Notes: generated from the sequence alone by a model not told the origin. A stretch of 64,000 nucleotides of DNA from Flavobacteriales bacterium (GCA_018660685.1 JABJJW010000028.1:1-64000); one strand, 5' to 3'. Counted from the stretch's first letter, positions 18,575 to 28,279 are shown. Made by a program: numbers and translations.

Positions 18575-20104
18575 ATGAAAGATTTAACTCGCATAATAGC
18601 CGCGCTGATTTTCATGACTGGAATTTCCAAAGCCCAGAACGATGATCCATTGCCGACTATCATTGCCTTTGGAACAGATCAAACAATCTCGTGCATTGAT
18701 GATCCTGTTCGCATTGGGGTTACAGTCAATAATTGGGTTGAAGGCATTCAATACTTATGGAGTAACGGCTCAACCGATTCTTCAATATTTGTGAAACCAG
18801 GCCAAACGAGCATCTATTCAGTAACGGCTTCCCACCCCGATCTTAACTTTTATCAAACGAAAGGCATCAAAGTGAAGGTTCTAAACCTTCCAGTATTTAT
18901 GGACGATGAATTCTTCAACATTGATAAATTCACTTGTCCAGATGAGCTAATTACTATTGGCGCAACACCTTCTGGGGGTCATGGTTCTTACAGTTATTTA
19001 TGGAACACGGGCGCTACGGATCCTCAACTTGAAGTTCAAGTCAACGCGTTAGAAAAATATCATGTGGTCGTAACGGATGTATGCGGATCATCAACTGAAG
19101 CTGACGTGATCGTTTTAGCAGAAGCCCATGATCCAATCGTCATTAGCAAGTTAACAGAGTTTGATTTTGACTGCTCCGGTGAAGAGGTCAAGATATGGCC
19201 GAAGCTGAAAGAAATGTCCGGAGGTGTGGGCTATGGTTACAAGTACACCTTCTCTAATTGGGAAGAATCAAATCAATCGATCGTCGTGAATGCCATGGAT
19301 AATAGCATCCATACGGCATATGTCACCGACGCTTGTGAAGCGCAAAGTGTTGAAACTTACGTCAAGCTTCATCAAAATGAAATTGTTCTGCCTGAATTCG
19401 ATGAAATCATTGTTTGTGAAGGCGAGACCGTAAATCCACTGGAAGGGACGGAGTCTGCTTATATATGGGACGGCTTCCAAATGCATGCTGAATATTCAGA
19501 ACTGCTAGCGGGCGATAAGAACTTTGAATTAAAGTACATCGATCACTGCGGCGATCCTCACCGTATTCTTCGAGCATATTCTACTCATGAAGTTCCTAGC
19601 GATTTCAACTTTTGGATTAATCATTTCGAACCGGTGGCTGACTTTTACCCACTTGAAGAATCGAATGGGTTGGTGTTCAAATGGTACCTGAATGGCGACC
19701 TGGTCAGTGACGATGAAGCTCCTTCTCTGGAGTTAGAAGAAGGAACGACGAACGAGGTTATGCTCGAAACTACAAATCCAGCGGGCTGCACTCACAGCAC
19801 TACAAGAGAGGTAATTGTTCAGGACGGAATAGAAATTCCAAGTGCCTTTTCTCCCAATGGAGACGGGAAGAATGAAAGTTTCAGGATTCGAATCGAAGAA
19901 GAACTTGAGTCGTTCAACATAAAAATATTTGATCGATGGGGGCAACTTCACTTTGAATCGAACGACAAGAACTTTGAATGGTTTGGTATTGGGAATTCAA
20001 GTAATCAGCCGATCAATAGCTATTCATACATTCTGAAGGCCAAAACGGTGACAGGAAAAGACATTAAGAAAACAGGAACCATCACAGTTATAACAACAAA
20101 CTAA
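18575..20104 (+). CDS. T9SS type B surface protein, shorter paralogue of the next gene
   Basis: The start at 18575 gives a good signal peptide (MKDLTRIIAALIF, ending SKAQ); upstream in-frame codons would bury it. The mature protein (509 residues in all) has Ig-like segments with DQTISCIDDPV, SYLWNTGATD and VTDVCGSS motifs. These recur in the neighbouring gene (NQTISCIDPPV, SYLWSTGSTD), so the two are probably paralogues. The C-terminus is a type B sorting domain: SAFSPNGDGKNESF, IFDRWGQLHF and a last strand ending TITVITTN. Expected to be exported through Sec and T9SS to the surface. The next gene begins directly after this stop codon. Function unknown. Confidence 0.85.
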   Translation: MKDLTRIIAALIFMTGISKAQNDDPLPTIIAFGTDQTISCIDDPVRIGVTVNNWVEGIQYLWSNGSTDSSIFVKPGQTSIYSVTASHPDLNFYQTKGIKVKVLNLPVFMDDEFFNIDKFTCPDELITIGATPSGGHGSYSYLWNTGATDPQLEVQVNALEKYHVVVTDVCGSSTEADVIVLAEAHDPIVISKLTEFDFDCSGEEVKIWPKLKEMSGGVGYGYKYTFSNWEESNQSIVVNAMDNSIHTAYVTDACEAQSVETYVKLHQNEIVLPEFDEIIVCEGETVNPLEGTESAYIWDGFQMHAEYSELLAGDKNFELKYIDHCGDPHRILRAYSTHEVPSDFNFWINHFEPVADFYPLEESNGLVFKWYLNGDLVSDDEAPSLELEEGTTNEVMLETTNPAGCTHSTTREVIVQDGIEIPSAFSPNGDGKNESFRIRIEEELESFNIKIFDRWGQLHFESNDKNFEWFGIGNSSNQPINSYSYILKAKTVTGKDIKKTGTITVITTN

Positions 20105-23092
20105 ATGAGTTCATTAAGAAATATACTTCTCACATTAACCACAGTCCTCGCTACTGTGTGGAGTGCCAATTCCCAGCAACTGGTTACAACCAGTGCTGCA
20201 CCATACAATAGTGTACCATACTTGGTCAACAATGTATTGATGGGAAATGGAGTACAGGGTTACAACATCACCTCCTATGGAGCTAGCATCCAAAGAGGAT
20301 TCTTCAGCAGTGGAGGAACGGCTATAGGCATCGACAGCGGTCTAGTCATGTGTTCAGGAAATGTCACCAATATCATGACAAGTACAGGTGCTTGGGCGTC
20401 AACTGCGATACCGAATGGTACAGGTCAAGGTGCTGGTGATTCGGATCTTTTGAGTGTTGCGCAAAGTGTTCCTTCCTTGATTGGACAATCATTTAGTGTT
20501 AACTCTACTTGGGACGCTTCTATTATAGAATTCGACTTCGTTTCACTCAGCGATACAGTTGAGTTCAGTTACGTTTTTGGATCAGATGAATACACTACTT
20601 GGATCAACACTTCATACAATGACGTGTTTGGCTTTTTCCTTTCTGGTCCAGGTATCAGTGGCAGTTATTCGAACAGTGCAATCAATGTCGCAACTGTTCC
20701 TGGCACGAACCCAGCTCTTCCAATTTCGATCAGCACGATTCACCCTGGACTTAATAGCAGCTACTACAACTCCGGAGGTTCGTTGCACGCGTACAACGGT
20801 TACACTGATGTAATGACAGCTGTTCTTTATGTAAGCTCTTGTGACACTTTTCACATGAAGCTTGGTGTTGCGGATGGTTCAGATAAGATTTTAGATACTG
20901 GAGTATTTCTAGAAGATGGAAGTTTCGCTACTGCAGGCTTAATCGTTCAGCCTTCGCCATCATACAATCCGTTTGGAGCCGATACAGCGCTTTATGAAGG
21001 ATGTGGAGATGTGAAAATTTTCTTTACGAGAAGTGACTCCGTTCTTCCTGCTGCTACCTTATCGTATAAGGTGTGGGGAGATGCAGAGATGGGTACAGAC
21101 TATTCCAACATAATTAACTCACAAAATCAACCGTGTACTTGGAATGGTTCATTGAACCTGTGGGAATGTGAGGTTTATTTTGCTCAGAGTGTTACTACGG
21201 ATTCAATTGCATTTGAAGTTTATGCCGATGGATTAACAGAAGGAGTCGAGGATCTGGTCATTGCAGTAGATGATAGTATACAGCTAGGATGTCATTCTGG
21301 TGACACAATTGAATTAAGTGTTATTGATCCGCCTACCTTGGACATCAATGCATTTGGAGACATTACCATTGACTGTCATGACGACTCGGTTCAAATTGGC
21401 GTGAATGCCAACGACGGTTTACCTCCTTTTGACTTCGAATGGAGCAATGGAGCCCAATCTCTTTCAGATTTTGACTCGACAGATACGATTACGGTCATGC
21501 CGACAATTACTTCCTCGTACGTTGTAACTGTAACCGATGGATGCGGAGTGCAACAACAAATTGACTACGTGAATGTCAGTGTTTTCAATGTGCCTTGGTC
21601 TTCAGTTAAGATTGGTGACAATCAGACTATTTCATGCATTGATCCACCCGTAGACCTTGCAGTTGGGGTCGTGTTCAACGATGGGATTTGGCACGGTGAC
21701 ATTAGCTATCTATGGAGCACTGGCTCCACCGACTCTACCATTAATGTGTTCTCAGTGGTTGACACGACATTTACTGTTACGATTACTCGAGGCTGTACAC
21801 AAGAGCAGATAGTTCACGACTTTACGCTCAACACGTACAATGATCCAGTCATTACCAAAACATTTGATGTTCCTGAAAGCGATTTTGATTGCCCTGGGGA
21901 TATTCAAGATATCAAGGTGTCAACTTCGGGAGGCTATGTTCCTTATTCGTTCTCTTGGAGCAATGGAGCTCTTGATTCCACGACCAGTGTTGGACCCGTG
22001 TTGACCAAGACTTACTACGTTACTATCCACGACATTTGTGCGCTGGTTGATTACGTAGATTCTGTTGTTGTCAATGTTCCTATTGCTGATCCGCTTGTGA
22101 TCGATGGAATTGTCAATGACACGCTTCCTTGTCCAAACCTTAAAGCTCATTTCGGTCCTGCTGTTCCAAGTGGTGGCTATGGATGGGGATTTAAATTCAG
22201 TTGGGACAATTGGGCCACGGTTAATGACTATACGCAGAAGATCGTATCCGGTGATGAAGAATTCACAATTGAATTGACCGATGGCTGTCTTACTGATACC
22301 GTATCTAAAACTGTTTCAGCAATCATTGCTGTTAAGAATGACTTAGAGCTCTACGTTTCAAATGACACACTCATTTGTTTTGGAGATGAAATTATACTAG
22401 AAGCTGAAGCTGTATTTGGTGGTGGTGAATATGAATTCGTCTGGAATACAGGAGACAATCGATCGCGAATCAAAATTTCACCAACTGAATTGACGACGTA
22501 TAATATTCGACTGACGGATCAATGTGACACCGTTCGAATGGCTGATGTTGTGGTTGATGTTAGTCAGGTAAATGCTGATTTCGATTACGAGTATATCGGT
22601 GATTATGACTTGAAAGTTCACAATAACTCAATGTCCACGGATAGCTTCGCAGCCCATGAATGGATCATTGAAGGAGCGAATGTCTCCTCATTGGAATTTG
22701 ATCCTGTTCTAGCGTTACCTGATGGAAATCCATACAGCGTTGAGTTGACTTCAACCAACATTCATGGATGTGTCGATATCGCTACCGTTATCGTTGCACC
22801 AGAATTTCACCTTTACATCCCAACTGGTTTTACACCTAACAATGACAACTTGAATGATCGTTGGACGATATCAAGCGTCGGAATAAGAGAGATGAAACTG
22901 CAAGTGTTTGATCGCTGGGGAGGAAAATTGTTTGAAACAACAGACAAGTCCTTTGAGTGGGACGGAAGTGTTAATGGCAAGCGAGCACCAATGGGAGCTT
23001 ATGCTTGGAGAATTGTTCTCTACACGGACAAGGGAGAATATGTTGAACGTCGAGGTAGTCTGAATCTGATGAACGACTTCCAAGAACGATAA
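20105..23092 (+). CDS. Choice-of-anchor L domain, Ig-repeat T9SS type B surface protein
   Basis: A 995-residue protein with a signal peptide at about 1-23 (ends SANSQ). Residues about 25-270 form a choice-of-anchor L domain (GIDSGLVMCSG, FVSLSDTVEFSYVFGSDEY, FGFFLSGPGI). A Calx-beta-like region and several Ig-like repeats follow (residues about 430-800; SYLWSTGSTDST and related). The last 85 residues are a type B sorting domain (TGFTPNNDNLNDRW, VFDRWGGKLF, EWDGSVNGKRAPMGAYAW). Transcription is probably shared with the preceding paralogue, whose stop codon touches this ATG, and ends at the strong hairpin at 23113. I infer a surface adhesin or matrix protein. No PorP/SprF-like gene is next to it. 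Confidence 0.88.
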   Translation: MSSLRNILLTLTTVLATVWSANSQQLVTTSAAPYNSVPYLVNNVLMGNGVQGYNITSYGASIQRGFFSSGGTAIGIDSGLVMCSGNVTNIMTSTGAWASTAIPNGTGQGAGDSDLLSVAQSVPSLIGQSFSVNSTWDASIIEFDFVSLSDTVEFSYVFGSDEYTTWINTSYNDVFGFFLSGPGISGSYSNSAINVATVPGTNPALPISISTIHPGLNSSYYNSGGSLHAYNGYTDVMTAVLYVSSCDTFHMKLGVADGSDKILDTGVFLEDGSFATAGLIVQPSPSYNPFGADTALYEGCGDVKIFFTRSDSVLPAATLSYKVWGDAEMGTDYSNIINSQNQPCTWNGSLNLWECEVYFAQSVTTDSIAFEVYADGLTEGVEDLVIAVDDSIQLGCHSGDTIELSVIDPPTLDINAFGDITIDCHDDSVQIGVNANDGLPPFDFEWSNGAQSLSDFDSTDTITVMPTITSSYVVTVTDGCGVQQQIDYVNVSVFNVPWSSVKIGDNQTISCIDPPVDLAVGVVFNDGIWHGDISYLWSTGSTDSTINVFSVVDTTFTVTITRGCTQEQIVHDFTLNTYNDPVITKTFDVPESDFDCPGDIQDIKVSTSGGYVPYSFSWSNGALDSTTSVGPVLTKTYYVTIHDICALVDYVDSVVVNVPIADPLVIDGIVNDTLPCPNLKAHFGPAVPSGGYGWGFKFSWDNWATVNDYTQKIVSGDEEFTIELTDGCLTDTVSKTVSAIIAVKNDLELYVSNDTLICFGDEIILEAEAVFGGGEYEFVWNTGDNRSRIKISPTELTTYNIRLTDQCDTVRMADVVVDVSQVNADFDYEYIGDYDLKVHNNSMSTDSFAAHEWIIEGANVSSLEFDPVLALPDGNPYSVELTSTNIHGCVDIATVIVAPEFHLYIPTGFTPNNDNLNDRWTISSVGIREMKLQVFDRWGGKLFETTDKSFEWDGSVNGKRAPMGAYAWRIVLYTDKGEYVERRGSLNLMNDFQER

Positions 23093-23112
23093 AAGAATTA
23101 AAGAGATTTGAA

Positions 23113-23146
23113 AATCCCGTCACAGTTTAGTGGCGGGATTTTTTTT
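23113..23146 (+). terminator. Rho-independent terminator after the type B surface-protein pair
   Basis: AATCCCGTCAC (23113-23123) pairs with GTGGCGGGATT (23130-23140) over 11 positions, with one G-T wobble and a 6-base loop, followed by a run of T. The T run is on the plus strand only, so it chiefly serves the surface-protein genes; the minus-strand mlaF gene ends just beyond it. Confidence 0.9.
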
Positions 23147-23150
23147 GTGC

Positions 23151-23897
23151 CTAAGCTTTGATCTTTTTCATGAATTCCGAAGCATAAACAAAGTCTAATA
23201 CTTCTTGATTCTCTGTTTTGAGAATGCTCTTGTTATCCCCTTCCCACCAATTCTTTCCTTGATGGAGAAACATGATGTAATCTCCGACTTCGATGACCGA
23301 ATTCATGTCATGTGTAATGACCACAGTTGTGATGTTGGACTCTTGCGTAATCTCATGAATCAGATTGTCGATTACAATAGAAGTCTGTGGATCAAGCCCA
23401 GAATTCGGTTCGTCACAAAAAAGATACTTGGGGTTCGGAGCGATGGCTCTAGCAATACCTACTCTCTTTTTCATACCTCCACTCAGTTCAGATGGGAAGA
23501 GTTTATGGGCATCCTTCAATTCTACGCGATCCAGAACGAATTGTACACGCTCCGCCTTTTCATCGGTGCTCATTTTGGTAAGCATGTCCAAGGGAAAGCG
23601 GATGTTCTCCTCCACAGTCATAAAATCAAACAAGGCGCTTCCTTGAAACAGAAAACCAACTTCCTTTAGCATTCCGCGTCGTTCTTTTCCAGTCATTCCC
23701 AAGAAGTCACGACCATCGAATAATACTCCCCCTTCATCCGGAGCGACCAATCCGACTAAGCACCTCGCAAGCGTGCTTTTCCCGCTTCCGCTTGCCCCGA
23801 TTATTAGACTGGTCTTCCCTTCCTCAAATGATGAGGTAATGTCATCCAATACCTTATTCTCCCCAAAGGACTTATAAAGGCCGGTAACCTCAATCAT
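23151..23897 (-). CDS. mlaF: ABC transporter ATPase, MlaF-type (lipid transport)
   Basis: A 248-residue ABC ATPase with Walker A GASGSGKST (about 34-42), Q-loop FLFQGSALFD, signature LSGGMKKRVGIARAI and Walker B FCDEPNSGLDP. The GSALFD after the Q-loop and the LSGGMKKR signature are typical of MlaF, the ATPase that drives phospholipid movement between inner and outer membranes with the permease MlaE. It overlaps the upstream mlaE gene by 4 bases. No MlaD-type MCE protein is next to it; in Bacteroidota that gene can lie elsewhere or further downstream, but it is not in this window. Confidence 0.9.
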   Translation of the reverse strand: MIEVTGLYKSFGENKVLDDITSSFEEGKTSLIIGASGSGKSTLARCLVGLVAPDEGGVLFDGRDFLGMTGKERRGMLKEVGFLFQGSALFDFMTVEENIRFPLDMLTKMSTDEKAERVQFVLDRVELKDAHKLFPSELSGGMKKRVGIARAIAPNPKYLFCDEPNSGLDPQTSIVIDNLIHEITQESNITTVVITHDMNSVIEVGDYIMFLHQGKNWWEGDNKSILKTENQEVLDFVYASEFMKKIKA

Positions 23898-24673
23898 ATG
23901 AGCACCAATTGTGTGATGACATAGTTAGCGATAAGAATTACAATCGAGCTGAATACGACGCCCCTAGTACTTGCCTTTCCTACCTCGAGCGCACTACCAG
24001 AGGCATAATATCCTTGATACGCTGGAATGCTGGTAAAAATGAATGCGAAGATGACTGACTTGATCAACGCGTAATTAACATGGAAGGGCCTAAAGTCAAA
24101 TTGAATACCATAGACATAGTCTGGTACCGAAACAATGTCGGTAAACTGAGCGATCATGTAACCTCCACCGATTGAAACAAACATGGAAATAACTACCAAA
24201 AATGGGTTGATTACGACCGCTGCAAGGATCTTTGGGAGAATCAAGTAGGAGCCTGAGTTTACTCCCATTATTTCGAGGGCGTCAATTTGTTCAGTGACCC
24301 TCATGAGTCCAATCTCTGAAGCGATATTAGAGCCGATTTTACCAGCGAGGATCAGCGCCATGATGGTGGGGCTGAACTCCAAAATGGTTGATTGTCTCGC
24401 CGTAAATCCAATCGTATATGCTGGAATGAGCGCGCTGTCAATGTTTGCACTTGTTTGAATGGTAATTACCGCTCCCATGAACAAAGAAATTATCATGATG
24501 ATACCCAGCGAATCCAACCCGAGGGTGACCATTTCATCGAATAATCTTTTGCGGTATATCGAGACCTTCTCCGGCTTGCTGAACACGCGCCAAATCAGCA
24601 ATGCATATCGCCCGAGATGATATAGGAATGACGCCATTGGAACAAATGTAACTCTTATTCGAAGCCTCTTCAT
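23894..24673 (-). CDS. mlaE: ABC transporter permease, MlaE family
   Basis: A 259-residue inner-membrane protein with five or six membrane segments and MlaE/YrbE hallmarks: LIISLFMGAVIT-like TM1 (IISLFMGAVITIQ), FSPTIMALILAGKIGSNIASEIG, MRVTEQIDALEIMGV and the late AYQGYYASGSALEVGKAST. It works with MlaF in lipid transport for outer-membrane asymmetry. The first 12 residues (basic, MKRLRIRVTFVP) may be extra: Met13 (MASFLYHLGRY) is an equally good start by comparison with family length. Divergent from a tiny lipoprotein gene, 24 bases away. Confidence 0.9.
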   Translation of the reverse strand: MKRLRIRVTFVPMASFLYHLGRYALLIWRVFSKPEKVSIYRKRLFDEMVTLGLDSLGIIMIISLFMGAVITIQTSANIDSALIPAYTIGFTARQSTILEFSPTIMALILAGKIGSNIASEIGLMRVTEQIDALEIMGVNSGSYLILPKILAAVVINPFLVVISMFVSIGGGYMIAQFTDIVSVPDYVYGIQFDFRPFHVNYALIKSVIFAFIFTSIPAYQGYYASGSALEVGKASTRGVVFSSIVILIANYVITQLVLI

Positions 24674-24685
24674 TCATGATTTCAC

Positions 24686-24693
24686 TAGCTTTG
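24686..24693 (+). promoter_or_regulatory. -7 promoter box for the tiny lipoprotein-sprT pair
   Basis: TAGCTTTG is an exact TAnnTTTG and is followed by AACG and the ATG at 24698. It supports that start codon and a leaderless message. Confidence 0.6.
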
Positions 24694-24697
24694 AACG

Positions 24698-24850
24698 ATG
24701 CGCACTGCAAAAATTATTGGCTGTTTTTTTCTTCTACTAGCGCTTGGAAGTTGTTCTCTTTTCAAGGGTAAAAAAGATTGTGACTGTCCTTCTTGGGGGT
24801 CTCAACATTTGAAACAGCCTCGTCAAAATGCAGAGACTCAGGCATCATGA
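24698..24850 (+). CDS. Tiny lipoprotein, 50 residues
   Basis: A short gene with a hydrophobic signal (MRTAKIIGCFFLLLALGSC) and a clear lipobox LGSC with lipid-bearing Cys19. Only about 31 mature residues follow: a basic stretch (FKGKK), a cysteine pair (DCDCPSW) and a polar tail. The stop overlaps the sprT-like start as ATGA, so the two are probably co-translated. The promoter box 4 bases upstream supports it being real. Similar very short Cys-Pro-containing lipoproteins occur in this phylum, as far as I recall; function unknown. Confidence 0.7.
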   Translation: MRTAKIIGCFFLLLALGSCSLFKGKKDCDCPSWGSQHLKQPRQNAETQAS

Positions 24851-25470
24851 ATGAGATTGAGTTCTCAGCTCATTTCACGCAGTACCTTCCCGAAAAAGCG
24901 CTCCCCGTTGTCTTCAATTGGATAGATGGAGAACGCCTACACATTCGAATAAGCAAACCTCGGACCTCCAAGTTGGGAGACTTCAGGGTTAAATCTCGAA
25001 GATCCATTCCAGCCATTTCAGTGAATGGAAATCTAAATCAGTATTCGTTCCTAGTAACCTTAACACATGAAATTGCACATTTCAAAGATTTCAAACTGAG
25101 AGGAACCCTCGTTCAAGCACATGGTGATTCGTGGAAGTCAATTTATTCTTCGCTTCTTGATGAACTTATCCAGACAGATTCATTTCCGCATGACATTCTA
25201 CCCGCTCTTCGTCGGCATATTGATAGTCCAAAGGCCGCGTCCTGCTCCGATCCGAAGCTCCTTGAATCGCTCCGAAGCTATGATGACGACCCGCCGGTTT
25301 TATTGAAACATCTGTCTGATGGCGATCACTTCGCCATCTCAAATGGTCAAATCTTCGTGAGGGGAGAATTAAGGCGAACTCGCTATAAATGCCGCGAGGT
25401 AGCAAGCCAACGGTTCTTTCTCGTTCACGGCTCAGCTGAGGTATTCCCGGTTCCGCACAACAAAAGCTAA
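24847..25470 (+). CDS. SprT-like zinc metalloprotease-fold protein
   Basis: The start at 24847 overlaps the preceding stop as ATGA and gives 207 residues. The zinc-binding HEIAH motif lies at residues 74-78 (LTHEIAHFKDF), with a further His in the AHGDSWKSIYS segment, as in SprT/Spartan domains. The C-terminal part has a beta-hairpin region (GQIFVRGELRRTRYKCREV) like the zinc-ribbon-derived tail of SprT, but with only one Cys in it, so a full ribbon is not present. SprT-like proteins are thought to act on DNA-protein crosslinks; the role here is inferred. Confidence 0.8.
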   Translation: MNEIEFSAHFTQYLPEKALPVVFNWIDGERLHIRISKPRTSKLGDFRVKSRRSIPAISVNGNLNQYSFLVTLTHEIAHFKDFKLRGTLVQAHGDSWKSIYSSLLDELIQTDSFPHDILPALRRHIDSPKAASCSDPKLLESLRSYDDDPPVLLKHLSDGDHFAISNGQIFVRGELRRTRYKCREVASQRFFLVHGSAEVFPVPHNKS

Positions 25471-25503
25471 CGATTTCTTCAAATTGGAAGGTAAGCATAG
25501 TCT

Positions 25504-25511
25504 TACTTTCG
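25504..25511 (+). promoter_or_regulatory. -7 promoter box for the GDP-mannose synthesis gene
   Basis: TACTTTCG (TAnnTTTG with one change) lies 20 bases before the ATG at 25532. It argues for that ATG over the in-frame codons further upstream, which overlap the box. Confidence 0.5.
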
Positions 25512-25531
25512 CAAGTCGAATTTTTGAAGTT

Positions 25532-26617
25532 ATGAGAGAGGTCTATTGTGTAATAATGGCCGGAGGGATAGGAAGTAGGTTTTGGCCTATGAGTCGAGAA
25601 AAGTCTCCGAAACAGTTTTTAGATATCATGGGTACAGGATCGTCGTTGATCCAATTGACCTATGATCGAATGAAGGGTATTTGCCCTCCTGAGAATTTCA
25701 TGGTGGTCACCTCGAACGACTATGTTCAGCTTTGCGCTGAGCATTTACCAGAACTTAAGATCGATCAAGTTCTCGCAGAACCTAGTCGAAGAAATACGGC
25801 TCCCTGCATTGCATACGCAGCATACAAGCTTTACAAAAAGAATCCTGACGCCATCATGATGATCTCACCAGCAGATCATATCATCCTTAAGGAGTCTGCA
25901 TTTCATGAAACTTTGAATCACGCAATCGATCATGCGCAAGCAACGGACCACCTTGTAACAGTAGGAATCAAACCAAGCCGCCCAGACACAGGTTATGGCT
26001 ACATCCAAAATCATCGAGATGACACCTACGACTCGAATGACCTTTTTCGAGTAAAGAAATTTACTGAAAAGCCGAGTCAAGAGCTTGCTCTGCAGTTTCT
26101 CCAGAGTGGAGATTACACTTGGAACAGTGGAATGTTCATCTGGAAGGTTTCCGCAATTGTAGAAGCATTCAGAGCACACATGGGAGACATGGCTGCACTC
26201 TTTGAGTCGCATTTGGATTCTTTCAATTCAACATCTGAATCAGGGGCAATCTCAGAAATTTATGGCAGCTGCGAAAGCATTTCCATTGATTATGCCATCA
26301 TGGAAAAAGCCAAGAATGTCGATGTGATTTTAGGTGATTTCGGATGGTCAGATTTGGGAACTTGGGGTTCGCTATTTGCACAACTCGATCACGACGCATC
26401 TGATAATGTTCATCTGAGTGGCGAAGTCAAAACATACGATACAAATCACTCGATCGTAAAAGTTCCGAAAGACAAACTAGCAGTAGTTCAAGGATTGACG
26501 AACTACATCGTCATCGATACAGAAGATGTATTGCTTATTTGCCAAAAGGATGAAGAGCAAAAGATCAAGCAGTTTGTGAATGATCTTAAAGAAGCCGGGA
26601 AGAAAGAGTTTCTTTAA
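25532..26617 (+). CDS. manC: Mannose-1-phosphate guanylyltransferase
   Basis: It makes GDP-mannose from mannose-1-phosphate and GTP, for LPS, exopolysaccharide or glycoprotein. The nucleotidyltransferase signature [20 protein letters not shown] starts at residue 9, and the FTEKP and ISPADH motifs and [10 protein letters not shown] segment are present. The 361-residue length fits the short, single-domain form; there is no C-terminal phosphomannose-isomerase cupin. The ATG at 25532 starts just before the signature and lies downstream of the promoter box. Its stop overlaps by 4 bases the 3' end of fumC on the other strand. A PGI/PMI that can supply mannose-phosphate lies at 46.7 kb. Confidence 0.92.
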   Translation: MREVYCVIMAGGIGSRFWPMSREKSPKQFLDIMGTGSSLIQLTYDRMKGICPPENFMVVTSNDYVQLCAEHLPELKIDQVLAEPSRRNTAPCIAYAAYKLYKKNPDAIMMISPADHIILKESAFHETLNHAIDHAQATDHLVTVGIKPSRPDTGYGYIQNHRDDTYDSNDLFRVKKFTEKPSQELALQFLQSGDYTWNSGMFIWKVSAIVEAFRAHMGDMAALFESHLDSFNSTSESGAISEIYGSCESISIDYAIMEKAKNVDVILGDFGWSDLGTWGSLFAQLDHDASDNVHLSGEVKTYDTNHSIVKVPKDKLAVVQGLTNYIVIDTEDVLLICQKDEEQKIKQFVNDLKEAGKKEFL

Positions 26618-28011
26618 TCCAAGCCCCCAATCATCTTCGACGGATCGACCCATTCGTCAAACTCCTCCGCTGTGAGGTAACCTAAGTTGACCGATTCCTC
26701 TTTCAAGGTGGTCCCATTCTCATGCGCCGTCTTCGCAATTTTTGCTGCCTTCTCGTAACCGATTTTGGTATTGAGCGCTGTCACCAACATGAGTGAATTA
26801 TCAAGGTTCTGTTTGATGCGTTCGTAGTTCGGTTCGATTCCTGCTGCACAGTTTTCATCAAATGACACACACGCATCGCCGAGGAGGCGAGCACTATTCA
26901 ATAGATTGTAAGCCATCATCGGCTTGAAAACGTTCAATTCAAAATGGCCTGAAGCCCCACCCGTAGAGACGGCAACGTCATTGCCCATAACTTGAGCACA
27001 CACCATGGTCATTGCTTCGGCTTGTGTCGGATTCACTTTTCCGGGCATAATACTGCTCCCTGGTTCGTTTGAAGGAATGATCAACTCCCCTACTCCACAT
27101 CGCGGCCCGCTGGCCAATAATCGAATATCGTTCGCCACCTTCATCAAGCTTACCGCAAGCTGTTTTAGCGCGCCGTGCGACTCAACGATAGCATCATGTG
27201 CTGCAAGGGCCTCAAACTTGTTTTCAGCCGTTATGAACGGCATTCCCGTGAACTCAGCAATCTTCTGCGCTACAAGCTCTGAATAGCCCGCAGGCGTATT
27301 TATTCCAGTCCCAACGGCAGTTCCACCCAATGCTACCTCGGAAAGATGGCTCAATGTATTCTTAAGTGCCTTGAGCGAATGATTAAGTTGTGAGACATAT
27401 CCACTAAGTTCTTGGCCGACTGTCAACGGGGTGGCATCCATCAAGTGAGTCCGTCCAATCTTCACTACATCTGAGTATTGCTCCGACTTTGATTTCAACG
27501 TATCTCGAAGTTGCTCAACTCCTGGAATCGTTGTTTCCACAATCATTTTGTAAGATGCAATGTGCATTCCGGTTGGGAACGTATCGTTGGACGATTGTGA
27601 TTTATTCACGTCATCATTCGGGTGGATGAGCTTATCTCCTTCTCCTAAAGTTCCACCAGCGATCACATGTGCTCGATTAGAGATTACCTCGTTGGAATTC
27701 ATATTAGACTGTGTTCCAGAGCCCGTTTGCCATACGACCAATGGAAATTGATCATCCAACTTGCCTTCTAAAATTTCATCACAGACCTTGGAAATCAGAT
27801 CTCGCTTCTCTTCGCTCAGGGCGCCCAACTGACAGTTCGCGTGCGCTGCAGACTTCTTCAAATAAGCGAAGCCATAAACCACTTCCAGTGGCATGCTCGC
27901 TTCTGGTCCAATCTTAAAATTGTTTCTCGATCGCTCTGTTTGGGCTCCCCAGTACTTGTTTGCGGGAACTTGGACGTCGCCCATGGTGTCTTTTTCTATC
28001 CTGTAGTCCAT
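26614..28011 (-). CDS. fumC: Class II fumarate hydratase
   Basis: It interconverts fumarate and malate in the TCA cycle without an iron-sulfur cluster. The 465-residue protein has the superfamily signature [13 protein letters not shown] (about 316-328), the [10 protein letters not shown] and [16 protein letters not shown] active-site segments, and [10 protein letters not shown] near residue 100. All are intact. The gene is convergent with manC (4-base overlap) and divergent from a 58-residue membrane protein gene. Confidence 0.96.
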   Translation of the reverse strand: MDYRIEKDTMGDVQVPANKYWGAQTERSRNNFKIGPEASMPLEVVYGFAYLKKSAAHANCQLGALSEEKRDLISKVCDEILEGKLDDQFPLVVWQTGSGTQSNMNSNEVISNRAHVIAGGTLGEGDKLIHPNDDVNKSQSSNDTFPTGMHIASYKMIVETTIPGVEQLRDTLKSKSEQYSDVVKIGRTHLMDATPLTVGQELSGYVSQLNHSLKALKNTLSHLSEVALGGTAVGTGINTPAGYSELVAQKIAEFTGMPFITAENKFEALAAHDAIVESHGALKQLAVSLMKVANDIRLLASGPRCGVGELIIPSNEPGSSIMPGKVNPTQAEAMTMVCAQVMGNDVAVSTGGASGHFELNVFKPMMAYNLLNSARLLGDACVSFDENCAAGIEPNYERIKQNLDNSLMLVTALNTKIGYEKAAKIAKTAHENGTTLKEESVNLGYLTAEEFDEWVDPSKMIGGLD

Positions 28012-28102
28012 AATTGCTAAATAGTGATGTTGAGCAGTTTTTAAGTCTTTGCATCGCCAAAATTGAGGGATGCTTTATATTCGCCACCAAATGTAAAATG
28101 CC

Positions 28103-28279
28103 ATGGGTAACTACATAGGTTTCTTCATCTTTCTTTTCTTCATTTTAATGGCTTTTTGGCTATTGATCTTCCTAATCGGATTTTTAGGCTACTGGGCAAC
28201 GCTTGGTGGACTTAACAGTTTAATGCCTGGTCTTTTCGCAAAGAAAGAAGAAGAGATTGCAGAAGAAATGGAAGGATAA
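28103..28279 (+). CDS. Small membrane protein, 58 residues
   Basis: ATG at 28103 opens 58 codons: MGNYIGFF, then a run of hydrophobic residues (about 5-36, two helices or one long hairpin with a Gly-Tyr-Trp turn), then a charged tail (AKKEEEIAEEMEG). It lies between two diverging/ending genes and fits the gap exactly: the stop codon abuts the prfB stop on the other strand. A -7-like box TATATTCG (28076-28083) is 19 bases upstream. The amino-acid pattern (hydrophobic, then acidic helix) is coherent and unlike random translation. I do not recognise the family. Confidence 0.6.
   Translation: MGNYIGFFIFLFFILMAFWLLIFLIGFLGYWATLGGLNSLMPGLFAKKEEEIAEEMEG

Noticed and set aside
14055..23092. CRISPR array or short DNA repeats in the surface-protein block
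   Set aside because: Similarity is at the protein level between Ig-like units; there are no identical DNA repeats with regular spacers.
23205..23669. 154-codon plus-strand frame
   Set aside because: Antisense to mlaF, whose Walker and signature motifs are complete.
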